From Erpobdella octoculata (Eukaryota; Annelida; Clitellata; Hirudinida; Erpobdellidae), in contig OZ022238.1 of NCBI GenBank assembly GCA_963978895.1, positions 6,955,650-7,019,649 on the forward strand: a stretch of DNA of 64,000 nucleotides, given 5' to 3'. The notes below the pieces were generated by a model that was not told the DNA's origin, made no database searches, and saw nothing but the letters and a program-made list of their open reading frames with translations. Made by a program: the position numbers and the translations under genes. Positions 11,341-26,984 of the stretch are shown here, piece by piece. Numbering within the stretch: position 1 is the stretch's first letter; the number at the start of each line of letters is the position of its first letter.

Positions 11341-13244
11341 TCAGTGACATTGTTCCGACATAATAAACTGTCCGTTCGGGACGCAATTCTTGCAGGCGTG
11401 TCGTCTCCACGAGAACAAGAAATAACCAAGGACGGCTCCGATCACGACGGAAGCACACAGCCAGACGTTGTACGTCATGAATATCAACATGAGGCAGTAA
11501 CCGTAGAAAACCTGCAGTCCGTGGAGCGCCGTCTGAATGAAATGTCCGGGATTCGTTATGCCGTTCCTGGGCGATGCCGTAACGAAAATAAAAATTTGAT
11601 CAACCGACACAAACTGGAAAAGTTAGATAAAAGCATTACTTCTTCGAATGTTTGAAAACCGGCGCAGGCTTGGAGCAGAAGCCGGTCGTGTCGGAGCTGT
11701 TCTTGTCGTGACAATTTATGGCAGAGACGGTCTCTCTCGCTTGGACGTTGGCACAGGAGCTGCTTTTCATAACTAAATGCTCCCTCAAGACTTTCAGTCC
11801 TTCGTACAGAATGCCAAGGACGACCACAACGAAGCAAGAGCACATCATAGCTTGAAGTCGAAATATAAAAAAAGGAAATCTTGCTAGGATTATATTCATA
11901 TGAAAATAAAGGAAAAAAAACGAATGCTATTAAAATATAGTGGTTACATGTCGTTGAAGAGGTTGTCCAGAATGAGAAAAGAATCGTTGCCTGACTGCTA
12001 GCATGAAACGCCATCATCATCTGTAAAAAAACGACGCATTTTATATTTATTAATTAAAAAAATTCCAGTGTTGCATAAGTAAGTAAATAAAAACTACGCA
12101 CTTCATGGGATCCATGAGAAGCATGGTGCGACATGGTTGAATTTGAGACGTCGTGGTTTGCGTGTGAATCCATCTGGTTTCATGGAAAAGAAAAAAACCT
12201 CAATAAAATTGAACCTCGAATAAATGTTAATATGTACAATATGGTTTCCCAGTACAACGACCACGGCTAACTTTGAAATGTCTGGCCATACTGCACAGAG
12301 ACTTCACTCAATCAAACAAAAATACTTTATACCAGGGTTGCCATATTTTGCACAGCCAAAATTTTTCAAGTATTTCCAAAAATAATCAAAATGTAAATCA
12401 TTTTATGGATTTTGATCAAGGCAAAAGAGCAGCGCTGGTTGATAAATTGTATGAACAAGTTTCTTCTCTTACTAAACAGTTAATGCTAATTAGGAAACAG
12501 ATGATTTTGAAGAAAATTGTACAATTCGCCGGTTTTTTTTTCAGCGGGACCTGTAGACACAGGAACACCAAATGTATAATGTTAAACTGATTGCTGATTC
12601 TGATCAAATATTTCATGATTTCAGAAAAACGTTGACTTAATGAAATCACTGGTAATCCCCACTGCTAACTAACATTAAAAGAAAGTGTTAAATTTAAAAA
12701 GACAGTGACTTTTTTTTACAAGTTTAACTTTTTATCAGATACTTATCTTAATCTGAGACTGGATGCCAAAAAGATTATTGCTTTGTTTAGTAGCACTGCA
12801 GTGAACAGCTGTTTAAAAAAAAGAAATAAACAATATAAATATATGTATCACTTTTATTTACTAAATTTATTTTAAATTTTATTTAGCATGTGTAATTTCA
12901 ATCTGGCGGCCAACTTTTTGTAAGCTGTTGATGTGTACCCCTGAACAAAAAGATTGGACAACCCTGCTTTAGACTATAACAAGTTGTGTAAGGTAATGGT
13001 AACAATAGATTATAGATTATACCCGCATAATCACATTTTAATACGACAAATTAAATAAAATTTCCTAAGCAAACTTCAAAGCTTAGTAGAATTTTTTTAT
13101 TCCTTAAAAAAATTAGTATCAAATAAACAATATGAAAATATGAATAAAGAAATCTACCATGACATGATCCAAATGTGTATTGTGGTCATGACTGTTATTA
13201 CTGGGAATGTGATGATGATCGTGATCTCCATGATCGTGATCCAT
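11341..13244 (-). CDS. SLC31A1: High-affinity copper transporter, CTR1 family
   Basis: Plasma-membrane copper(I) importer that works as a trimer. Coding exons on the minus strand: 13244-13158, 12173-12102, 12020-11948, 11850-11640, 11576 corrected to 11566-11341. Phases agree and give 222 aa (human CTR1 is 190). The extracellular N-terminus is His-rich ('MDHDHGDHDHHH', 'SHHASHGSHE'), followed by a Met cluster ('EMMMAFHASS') and TM1 start 'TILFSFWTTSS'. TM2 ends in the family signature 'LYEGLKVLREHL'. The pore motif MxxxM is present ('MLIFMTYN'), as is the TM3 GxxxG ('GAVLGYFLFSW'). The intracellular loop is Cys-rich. The C-terminus ends 'SEQCH', where vertebrate CTR1 ends HCH. An upstream non-coding exon is predicted from a strong donor at 16807-16801. 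Confidence 0.93.
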
Positions 13245-13280
13245 CTTTTGTGATATTATCAACCGTTATTGTCAGGAATG

Positions 13281-16200
13281 CTGAAATAAAAATAAATTAA
13301 TTTTTTTTAAATACCTTATTAAAATTTAAAAAAAAGTTAAGAACAAATTAAAAGAGTTTCATTTAAAAATCTACACTTGCTCGTTGCACAGGAGAATAGA
13401 AAATCTATAAGCGAGTTGAAAAATTTATGGTATGCTGACAAGCTCCCGCATTTTTAATAAGTCAAGTAAATACTAAAGTTCGTTACAACAACCCGGAAAT
13501 TGATTTAAACTGAAAAACAAATTTTTTAAGCTCAATGTTACACATACATCATCACTTCAATTTTCACAATGCCCTCTTTCTCTTTCCAGTGTATGAAATG
13601 TGTTAGCCATCAATCAGTCAATAACATGTGTTGCACTTTAGCAAAAAATATATAGCCATATTAATATAAAGTTGGTGTATTAAGCATATGTAGTTATATA
13701 ATTTTTATATTCACATATCAAATAATACATTTTTATACTGAATACACCGATATCTTGAAATAACTGCTGGATACGAAACTTTGATAGAAAATCTTTTATC
13801 AGCCTCAAAGAGTACAACCAATTAAATCAATTGTGAAATAAATTTTCCTTTTAATAATAGTTTATAGTCTTCTAAACATTTCTTTTCAACACTAAATAGC
13901 AGTCAATCAGAAATATCAAAGTACATTCTTCTGTAGATTATAAATTGATCCTGTTTCTTTTACCCTTCCATCTCTATACAGGCTAGAGTATAACATAGTT
14001 TTTGTTATAACAAGATTTACATAGATATGATGAGTTTAACTAATTAATCGTATTTCCATTTTCTACTAATTATCTGTAGAAATCCATTTATTTTAATGTC
14101 TTCTCCAGATTCTCAGCGTGATACATTTTGATTTTATTTTCATATACTGTTGTAGGGTCCACATAAAACCCTTGCAAGTTATACTGTTGTAGGGTCCACA
14201 TAAAACCCTTGCAAGTTATACTGTTGTAGGGACTACATATAACTCCTGCGAGTTATGTTGAAGAAACAAAATATTAAAGATAAGTTTTCAAGATCAGTAT
14301 ATGAATAGGGAGTCAGTAGATAAGTCTTAATTGATTTTTCTTTGTTATTTTTATAGGAGTCATAGACATTGGAACATGCAACCAGTTTCACAATGTCCTT
14401 CCATTTGTCTCCATCTGACAGCAGATATGCGCATAATGAAAAAAAGATATCTAGATATATCAATATAGAAAATACACTTTTTAATTATAGCTGAACTTTT
14501 CATCTAATCTATAAGTTACGATACAGACCGATGAATAAATGAGTTTACCATAGTAAAAAAATCCCGAAAAATACATATAGTGTGCGAGAGATTGCTGTAG
14601 TTATATCAAGGTATGTATGACTAACTGAATAGTAGCAGTCACATAGATAAGAATTTCTTATATTGAAAAGTATTCAGTAATATAAGTATTAAATTCCCAT
14701 GTGGAATAATAGACAGTCAGATAAATATTCAATCAACATAAAATATTTCAATTTTGATTGTATGAACTTCATGCAATGACGTTAGAAGGTGCTGCAATTG
14801 CAAAACAACGATAATTTTATAGGTTGATATTTTAGAAATCCTCATTTTTATGAGCTGTCACCGGTTTAATTCATAAAATAAATAATGTGCAGTCATATAA
14901 ATATAAAACTCATATTCAATGTATACGTGTGACATTTGATCAAAGTACGTTACGTTTGATCACAGATTTGTATACGTGTTACGTTTGATCACAAACTCCA
15001 TATGCAAGTGAAAATACACCTGCTCCTCAATTTAATGTAGAGCTGAATTTCTAATTAAAAAGATTTCATTTTGTTCATGTTTCATTAAACAGTGTGATTG
15101 TAGGTGAATTAAAACTGTTTTGAAAATTTTAAAATTAACCAAAAAAATAATATTTATGTTATATTTTTCTAATAATTAACTTGTCCCATCCCCAAAAATC
15201 TAAAATAACAAATCATTTAATAAAAAATAATAATCTTTTAATAGAAATTCATCTCATGCAGCACTGAAGTAGACATCACACCTCAGAGAATTATCCAATT
15301 AAAATAATTGTATCCATTGTTTGTTATTTCCTGTCTGGTAGCATTATTGAATGATTATCAAATAGATGGGATCCATTTTAGACCGGATTACTGCTTCCGG
15401 AAAATCCACAGAAAAAAGTTTAATAAAAAGATAACCTGTGAAGCCAACAAGTATTGCAAGGTGTATACATTCTTGATTAAAAAAAAAAAACAAAAACTGC
15501 CAGGATCTATTTCCATTTCATTTATCTATTTTATTACAACGACTTGTTGATCAATCGGTTTAGTAAAATGCTGGTAAAAAAATTTGAAACTATACATTTG
15601 AAACTTTGAATACCAGAGAATTAATAAATACATTGAATCACTTCATTACAGATGTAATGTAATGTAACTGAAATTTCTAGAACGTTCCTTGACAGCAAAA
15701 ACTGTCACGAATGCTTTACAAAAAACACGAAATCTATTACAAATAAAAAAAAAGCAACAGAAAGCTGAGACAGGTTACAATACCATGATACTGGAAAAGA
15801 ACATCTGTGATTTGATGCAAATTGAATAGGCTATTTTTCAGCATGTCAGTACTCCTACATACACACCTTCTTGTATATTTTATTATTTTTAAATTCAACA
15901 TTATGATGCATCAGTAATTTTTCTGTGAAATATTTTTCTTCTAAAATTCTATAAAATTCTAACAAACCTGATTAAGGTGCAAACTAACTCACCAAAAATA
16001 AAGAAACACAATCTTATTATAAAGATTAACAATAAACTAATCCCACTTATTTAAATTTTCTTAGTAAGCAATCACTACATCCAACTGAATTAATATCAAA
16101 TGTTCAGAATGCCAAAAAAATCAATTGATAAATTATAAATAATAATAAATAAAAACTAATTTTTTACTGTAAAATAATTATAAAATTAAATTAAACCCTG

Positions 16201-16807
16201 ATTAATTAGCTGTATGCATTAATACTATTCAAAGCTGCATTTTACAGTATGAGTAATGTTTATAAAAACTTTTTAATATAAAAGCTGCTGCCCTCAATTC
16301 TTCAAATAATTATCTGCAATTAACATATTAGCATTTTAAAGGTACAAACATATGTTCCTGCAAAACTTTCCTTCAACAAATAAAAAACCAGTGCCAAAAA
16401 AATAATAAAAAATATTAAAAACTTTAAAAACATAATTGGGCCTACTTCACAGTAGTAGAGTAAATCTGATTATCTGTGACTGATTATCGCCTTTCTTTGG
16501 TCTTTCGGTCAAATCACTCAAATCCCCTGATAAATATGTTTTCCACTTAATTAATTTTAGTGACCGGCCTGGAATTATTAGATCTAAAAATTAATTTACA
16601 ATACTTCGAAAACTAACAAATTGGTGATTTAATTCTAATCTTAATAAGCCACCTGCGAAGACAAGACCCGTGTCGGCAATGTCATTAATTTATCTAGAAA
16701 ACGAACCATATGCACCACTCGAATCTTACCAATGATTGCGAAAAATTAGAGACAAATCTAATATAAAAGTTAACAACATGTAGAATCCCATTCCAAAGTC
16801 AACTTAC
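13281..16807 (-). other. First intron of CTR1 (non-coding)
   Basis: AT-rich sequence without a supportable exon. It contains the 37-bp tandem repeat at 14144-14256 and otherwise nothing recognised. Confidence 0.5.
14144..14256. repeat. Three tandem copies of a 37-bp unit
   Basis: The unit runs 'ATACTGTTGTAGGGTCCACA' then TAAAACCCTTGCAAGTT. Copies 1 and 2 are identical; copy 3 has drifted (GGGACTACATATAACTCCTG). Confidence 0.9.
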
Positions 16808-16900
16808 GCCCACAAAAGATAGCAGAACGATAAAAACGAGGGCAAACTACGAACGATCTCTGGGAACCACAGGTAGGGCGGGCCGCAACCATAGAAATTG
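16808..16900 (-). promoter_or_regulatory. Predicted 5' non-coding exon and promoter region of CTR1
   Basis: On the minus strand 'GGC|GTAAGTT' at 16808/16807 is a near-perfect donor. The partner acceptor is TTTATTTCAG ending at 13281, which leads straight into the start codon at 13244. A GC-box-like GGGCGGG is seen at about 16876. The first intron would be about 3.5 kb. The upstream boundary is a guess. Confidence 0.5.
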
Positions 16901-17264
16901 TATTGTATGAATGAATACTTATACAACCGTTGAGGCTCGGAGCCAGATTTTATTAATGACGATCCCATTTGAGCATTCAATGAATGATGACACTTGAAGG
17001 TTGAAAGTATATTTTAAAAATATACTAAATATAATAAAATGACGTAAAATATTGTTGTAGTATTGCCACTCGTAAAGGGGTTCTCGAATTGTTCTAGAAT
17101 TTTTTCTTAGTACAACGCCTCGAGATATTATTTTCTGATTAGTTAAGCCTAAAAAACATAAAACAACAGATTACGATATGTTTTCTCTTCTTAACTTGGA
17201 GATAAAACCGTGAAACTAAAAATAAACTAACCCTAGTGTATAGTTAGTGGAGAATATTTTTCCA

Positions 17265-18306
<1,042 letters not shown>

Positions 18307-18554
18307 ACATACATACTCATACATAAATGAGCGGTAACGGGAGCGGAAAGCCAACTGAGAGCGAACGATCGAGCGGGAACGGGAAAGCGACCGAGAACGG
18401 GAAAGCTACCGGGAGCGGGAAAGCGACCGGGATCGGAAAGCGACCGGGAACGGGAAAGCGGAGAAGGAAACGGGAGCGAGAGAGACAAAATTTCGGTTTC
18501 TAAACATTAGAGAAACCTTTAAAAACCCCGGGCAACGCCGGGTACCCCCGCTAG
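18307..18554 (+). mobile_element. Helitron family B, short copy
   Basis: Begins near 'AAATGAGCGGTAACGGGAGC', carries the 18-bp GGGAAAGCGACCGGGAAC minisatellite, and ends with the hairpin CCCGGGCAACGCCGGG then TACCCCCGCTAG, followed by T. The 5' TC terminus is not seen. Confidence 0.8.
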
Positions 18555-18815
18555 TAGAATAATAAAATCAATTAAAACTTTAAAAAAAAAATTAATTACA
18601 AGTTTCATGTAAACTTTTAATTTTTTGTTTATTTAAAAAAAAACTATATTTAAATTTCAAATTTACAAATTCTTAATAAAAGATTTGCTTATTCCATATT
18701 GATTCGAAAGTTTTTTAAATTTGCAATCTTCACATATTAAGTATTTAATATTTTATAGACTTACTATCATAAAAAAACAATTTGCAGTTTTTCTCGGGTT
18801 TCTTGTTTAAATCTT

Positions 18816-19165
18816 TTATATTAAGCTCACCATGTTTGCTTGTTTGCTTGCTTGCTTGAACCATACGTTGGGATCCTTTACCACGGAAAAAACCAACTTT
18901 TTGTTATCCAATCGAGTTGAAATTTGTGGGTTTATCTGTCGATGCGGAGTCTGCAGTGCGGACTTTACATTCAATCAAATTTTCAGTTTTGTAAAAAAGT
19001 GTTAAGTTTTATTTGATTTTATTTTATAATTCATTCAAATTTGGTTCAATCAATTTGAAATAAATTCACCAACTTTCAGCTCAAATGAATAACATTAATT
19101 TAATTTTTTTAGGTGGCAAACGGTCTCAAGCAAACAAGCAAGCAAGCACAGTGAAGTTGATATAA
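18816..19165. mobile_element. MITE-like element with GCTTGCTT inner ends
   Basis: Ends are imperfect inverted repeats: TTATATTAAGCTCACCA on the left and CAGTGAAGTTGATATAA on the right, each followed inward by (GCTT)n / (AAGC)n runs. About 350 bp, no coding capacity. Related half-elements occur near 36121, 50700 and 59530. Confidence 0.55.
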
Positions 19166-19600
19166 AAATGATTTAATATAAAGTGTTTTAAGCAATGTCT
19201 TGAAGCCATCTTTTGAGACTGCATTGTGCATTTTATGCAATAGGCACACAGCAATGGCGAATGCTTTTTCACCGAACCTTCGACGATTTCTGGGGAACGT
19301 AAGTGTTGACGACCCGACTGAGAATAACATAGATTTATCATCTGTGAAATGTAAGTAGGAGCAAGATGAGAGAGGATATTGTAGGACATTAAGCAGAGTT
19401 TGAACGTCACTCTTGCCGGTAGATTTAACTGTATTGAAAAATTTAGTTTGGTTTGAAAAAGTATTAAATAATTAAAGCTGAATTTTTTTCAAACCTTTTC
19501 ACCGAAAAAATCCTAGATGAACAACTGTTTTTAAAACGCTTGTATTAACTTGCTTTGTTGTTTGTTTCATCGCATTTTCTAAAGATTTCTTAAGGCACTT

Positions 19601-21028
19601 CTAATGGTTGTAAAAGTTGTTTTTGGAAAATGCCGTTTTAACAAATGAGATAAGCTTTGACTCATTAAGTGTTGATAAATTTGTAATTAAGTAAGTGGTG
19701 TCCTTATCAAGTGGTTTGTAAGTCAGCGATTGCATAAACATTTGAAATTCATTTTTCGTCAGGTCACCCCAAGACTTAAAAATAATCACAAATGCTATTG
19801 TCAAATGGCAAACAGAAGTCTTAGGGCTGTAGTATACCAATCCTCTGTGTAAAAACTCCGCAATAACAGACATGTTTTTCTTGAACAGCTGTCGAACGGT
19901 TGGTTTAGCTCCAAGTTTGTATAATCTACGTAAAGCTTCTTCGTACAAGTTCTCCTTTACTAAAATATAATCTATCGAAGCTAGTATCCCTTCAACACTC
20001 TCAAATGAACCAACACTATCCGAGTATAAGCCCGAAAAATTTATATTTTTTAAATTAAAACAAAATCCTAAATATTTAAATGTTCTTGGAAAATTCAAAG
20101 AAATGTTGAATGTATTGGCCTTATTAAGCCGAGATTGACTAATGTCCAAATGTACCAAAAGTGGAAATGTGTCAATTATTTTGTATAATTGTTCTACATT
20201 CATTGTTTCATTAAACTTACAACAGTCAGTATCACTTACATCCAACCAGCTAAGATTTGAAAGATTAGATATTGCATTGATAAAATCGTCACACGTGCTT
20301 TTGGTGTTTAAACTAATCAGAGCCAACTTTTTGAGATTGATGAAATTGTTTAGTTTTTTTAGCAACTTTTGAAGCGACATACATTTTGAAATTGCCAGTT
20401 CTTTCAAACAATTATTTTGAAAAGAAATTCCGAGAACATCAATTATGTCATAGTCACTATATCCACATCTATTTATACACGACAAGGCAAGTCGTTTCAA
20501 ATTTTGACAAGACCAAGAGGGAAAAGATGCACCAATGTTTTCATATTGACAGATCGTATATTGGCAACTGAAACTTAAATCAAGCTCTTCTAACATGTTT
20601 AAAACAACTGAATTTTTACATAAAAATTGGCAAATTTTAAAAACAGTACGTTCTTCAACATTTAAATAATTCAAATTAGCAGAATTGACACTTAGCTTTT
20701 TTAAAACTTTGTTTTTCGAAACGTTTTCTAATAAAACAAAATAAGGAAGTGCAAAATAATGATTTAAAACTAATTCGCTGCAATTGAAGCAACCTGCTTT
20801 AGTTAAACAGAATAACAAATGTCCGTAGCAAAACCAATTTCCTACTTCTGTACACCGCAACAGTAATTTGAAACATAGTTCTGGTGTTACCTTTATGTTG
20901 TTTCTGATTTTGTAGCAAAAGTATGTTTGGTTTTGCACTTCTTCAAGAAGAATAGTTTTGAAATTGGTAATTACAAAATCTCTAGAAAGATTTTTTAAAG
21001 GAAATATGTTTGATCGACAACACATCAT
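19601..21028 (-). CDS. Intronless LRR protein, ZYG11/ZER1-like (copy 1)
   Basis: Single open frame, 475 aa. It has irregular leucine-rich repeats over about residues 100-310 (e.g. 'LEELDLSFSCQY', 'NLKKLALISLNTKS', 'LSNLSWLDVSDTDC', 'LLVHLDISQSRLNK') and a helical C-terminal part with 'NLYEEALRRLYKLG'. The order LRRs, then a stretch like 'REALFHLFSL', then helices resembles the ZYG11/ZER1 family, substrate receptors of CUL2 ubiquitin ligases that read N-terminal glycine. The N-terminal stretch 'FPLKNLSRDFVITNF' could correspond to the VHL/CUL2 box, but this is inference. ZYG11B is about 740 aa with a longer ARM part, so this would be a shortened derivative. A close paralogue lies at 26985-28454 and upstream sequence is shared too. 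A generic LRR protein is the alternative. Confidence 0.7.
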   Translation of the reverse strand: MMCCRSNIFPLKNLSRDFVITNFKTILLEEVQNQTYFCYKIRNNIKVTPELCFKLLLRCTEVGNWFCYGHLLFCLTKAGCFNCSELVLNHYFALPYFVLLENVSKNKVLKKLSVNSANLNYLNVEERTVFKICQFLCKNSVVLNMLEELDLSFSCQYTICQYENIGASFPSWSCQNLKRLALSCINRCGYSDYDIIDVLGISFQNNCLKELAISKCMSLQKLLKKLNNFINLKKLALISLNTKSTCDDFINAISNLSNLSWLDVSDTDCCKFNETMNVEQLYKIIDTFPLLVHLDISQSRLNKANTFNISLNFPRTFKYLGFCFNLKNINFSGLYSDSVGSFESVEGILASIDYILVKENLYEEALRRLYKLGAKPTVRQLFKKNMSVIAEFLHRGLVYYSPKTSVCHLTIAFVIIFKSWGDLTKNEFQMFMQSLTYKPLDKDTTYLITNLSTLNESKLISFVKTAFSKNNFYNH

Positions 21029-21105
21029 TTTCTTTTTTTCTTTTGTTTATATTATGCATTGTTTTAAAATCTTGTAATACGTTTAACTAGAGAAAAGAGA
21101 TAAAA

Positions 21106-22002
<897 letters not shown>

Positions 22003-23490
22003 TCTATATATATAAAAGAACATGTCCTGACTGACTGACTGACTGACTGACTGACTGACTGACTGACTGACTGACTGACTGACTGACAGATGACTGACTG
22101 ATAATCAACGCCGAGCTCAAACCCCTCATCCTAGGAACGTGAAATTTGGAACTTATATTACTTTTATAGCGTAAACATCCGCTAAGAAAGGATATTTGAA
22201 AATTTTGCTTCTGAGGGGGAAAAACTAAAAAACAAACTTTTTTCTAAAACAATGTATATCTCGAAAACCAAAAATGAGGAGATTTTGAAATTTGGTATAT
22301 AGATTCTTTTTGAAAAATAAAAAGATACGTGTTTCACCATTTTTTGAAAATTCGGTTTCCCGGACCTCAAATGTGGGTTGGAAAATTGGGTTATTTGGTT
22401 TTTAAAGTAGCTTCTATTCAAAAACTGTTAATGCTACAGGAGTAAAAATTAGTATTTAGTTTCTACTCCAAAAATAATGAAATACGTGTTTTAGCATTTT
22501 TTAAAAATTTGATTTCCAGGACTTCAAATGTGGGGTGGAAAATAGGGTTATTTGTTTTTTAAAGTAACTGCTACTCAAAAACTATAAATACCACAGATTT
22601 AAAAATTAGTATTTAGTTTCTATTCTAAAAATAAAGATATACGTGTTTCACCATTTTTTTATAAATTTGGTTTCCAGGACCTTACATTTGGGCTGGACAA
22701 TAGGATTACTTGGTTTTTAAAGTAACTAATACTCAAAAACTGTAAATGCTACAAAAGTAAAAATTAGTATTTAGTTTCTACTCTCAAAATAAGGATATAT
22801 GAAATTTTGGTTTTCATGATCTCAAATGTGGGGTGGAAAAAGGTTTCTTTGGTTTTTAAAGTAACTGCTACTCAAAAACTGTGAATGCTACAGATGTCAA
22901 AATTAGTATTTAGTATTTACTCAAAAAATAATGATATAAGTGTTTCAACATTTTTTAAAAATTTGGTTTCCAGGATCTCAAATGTGGGGTGGAAATAAGG
23001 GTTATTTGATTTCAAAATAACTGCTACTCAAAAACTGTAAGTACTACAAATGTAAAAATTAGTATTTTGAGGTTTTGTGCCGGTTAAAAGTAGCTAAGTC
23101 CAGTTTATCACCGGTTGGGCCAAGCCGTTGTTTTAGAGTCTTCACACGGGCCAGGCCAAACCTTAAATCAAAGTGGGACGGGCCGAGGTTTTTCACCAAG
23201 TATATAGATATTTTAGTGATTTTAGGGTCTTCAGTTGGGCCGGGCCAAACCTGAAGTCAAGGTGGGACGGGCCGAAGTTTTTCATCAAGTATATAGAACT
23301 TCTAGGGCTGTAAGAATGGGCCGGGCCTAATTCAAACGGGCTGTTCCGGGCCAGGAGTTTAGGTTTTTAAAACGGGCTGGGCTAAGTTGTCGACGGGCCG
23401 AGCCGAGACCTAAAAAATTGATCTCTACTATGGATGCACGGTTCAAACTCTCTAATTTCATGCGAGCGAAGCCGCTACGGGCACTGCTAG
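22003..23490 (+). mobile_element. Helitron family A, full-length non-autonomous copy
   Basis: Starts 'TCTATATATATAAAAGAAC' after A, followed by a (GACT)n run, then 5 or 6 internal repeats of about 165-170 bp, then a GGGCC-rich zone, and ends 'GCGAAGCCGCTACGGGCACT' plus GCTAG before T. The AGCG-AAGC-CGCT hairpin about 12 bases before CTAG fits a Helitron 3' end. No Rep/helicase coding. Confidence 0.88.
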
Positions 23491-23637
23491 TAAAAATATA
23501 TAACAGTTGGTTCAAAAGTGTCTTGGTATTTTCGATTTTTGAAAAGTTTCACGTTTGATAGAAAAAGTTTGTAATAAGAAATGGGCCATAGTCTTTAATA
23601 AAGCGTGTCTGAAAGAACAACTTGTTCCTAATTATTT

Positions 23638-23724
23638 GGTCGGTGGCTCAGTTGGTAAGAGCGCTTGCATTTAGGCGAGGCGGTGTTGCCGTAGACACGT
23701 GGGTTCGATTCCTAGTAGAGTCTT
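23638..23724 (+). repeat. tRNA-like (SINE-type) unit 1
   Basis: Box A TGGCTCAGTTGG and box B GGTTCGATTCC are intact, and a D-stem GCTC/GAGC and anticodon stem CTTGC/GCGAG can form. The anticodon loop is only six bases (ATTTAG) and no acceptor stem pairs, so this is a tRNA-derived repeat rather than a tRNA gene. Confidence 0.65.
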
Positions 23725-23941
23725 ATAAATATTTGCGTTACTTGTGGTGACAGTTAGTCATCCTATTTGTAGGCTCTTGAAACATTTCAACGCAGTGTTT
23801 CACTTCGCAAAAAATTACCTATCTGGCAGCAGACTAACTGTCGAGTCGAGCCGAAGTAGGAGTTCTGAGCCTATCATAGTCGTAGTCTAATGTTAAGTAG
23901 CTCCGAAAGACTGAGACTTCTAGCCATCATTTTTTGGTGAT

Positions 23942-24029
23942 GGTCGGTGGCTCAGTTGGTAAGAGCGCTTGCATTTAGGCGAAGCGGTGTTGCCGTAGAC
24001 ACGTGGGTTCGATTCCTAGTAGAGTCTTA
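23942..24029 (+). repeat. tRNA-like (SINE-type) unit 2
   Basis: Nearly identical to the unit 304 bases upstream (one change, GCGAAGCGG for GCGAGGCGG). The 217 bases between the units have no recognised feature. Confidence 0.65.

Positions 24030-26418
<2,389 letters not shown>

Positions 26419-26489
<71 letters not shown>
26419..26489. repeat. (TA)n microsatellite
   Basis: Begins directly after the Helitron CTAG. Confidence 0.95.
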
Positions 26490-26492
<3 letters not shown>

Positions 26493-26984
26493 GGTGGCCC
26501 TTAATATATAGTAACAAAATAAAAAATTGGAACTTCGAATGTAAAACCCCTCCAAGGCGTTCCATTGATAGAAAAAATACACTGTGCAAAAAATTGTGAA
26601 AATTGGACAATATTTAGAGGTGGCCCCAAGGTTTGAAATTGTCAAAAAACAGTCAAAAATAAAACAATTTATTCAACCCGAAATAAACGAACCATAGTTT
26701 CTAGGAAGTCGTTGGTTGATGCTTGTTTAAGATTTTATTAAAGTTTATTTTGAAAAAAAGGAAACAGAAAAAAACATTTTCAAAAATGTATCTTTTGTCA
26801 ATCCCATAAAATATCTACGGCGCTGTTGAGGCAGACAAGATACGAACAACTAATTTTCAGCTCTAAAAATTACACAGGATCAAAATAATCCTAAAAAATA
26901 TCTTTTCTATGATCTATAAGATTTAAAAAAAACTAAACAAGCACACAAACATATATATAGACAATTACATTAAGTTTTAATTAA
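26490..26984. other. Intergenic; 5' part repeat-like
   Basis: Begins 'AGGGTGGCCCTTAATATATA' and has a second 'AGAGGTGGCCCCAAGGTTTG' at about 26617, suggesting a decayed DNA transposon. No gene recognised. The last 100 bases are the downstream region of the next minus-strand gene. Confidence 0.4.

Noticed and set aside
12273..12590. 105-codon plus-strand frame
   Set aside because: Lies inside a CTR1 intron on the other strand with low-quality composition; no homology recognised.
22030..22090. GACTGACT array taken for a CRISPR-like or telomeric repeat
   Set aside because: It is the 5' subterminal simple repeat of Helitron family A and varies in number among copies; no spacers.
23638..24029. 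Two functional tRNA genes with a long variable arm
   Set aside because: Anticodon loop has six bases and no acceptor stem pairs; treated as tRNA-derived repeats.
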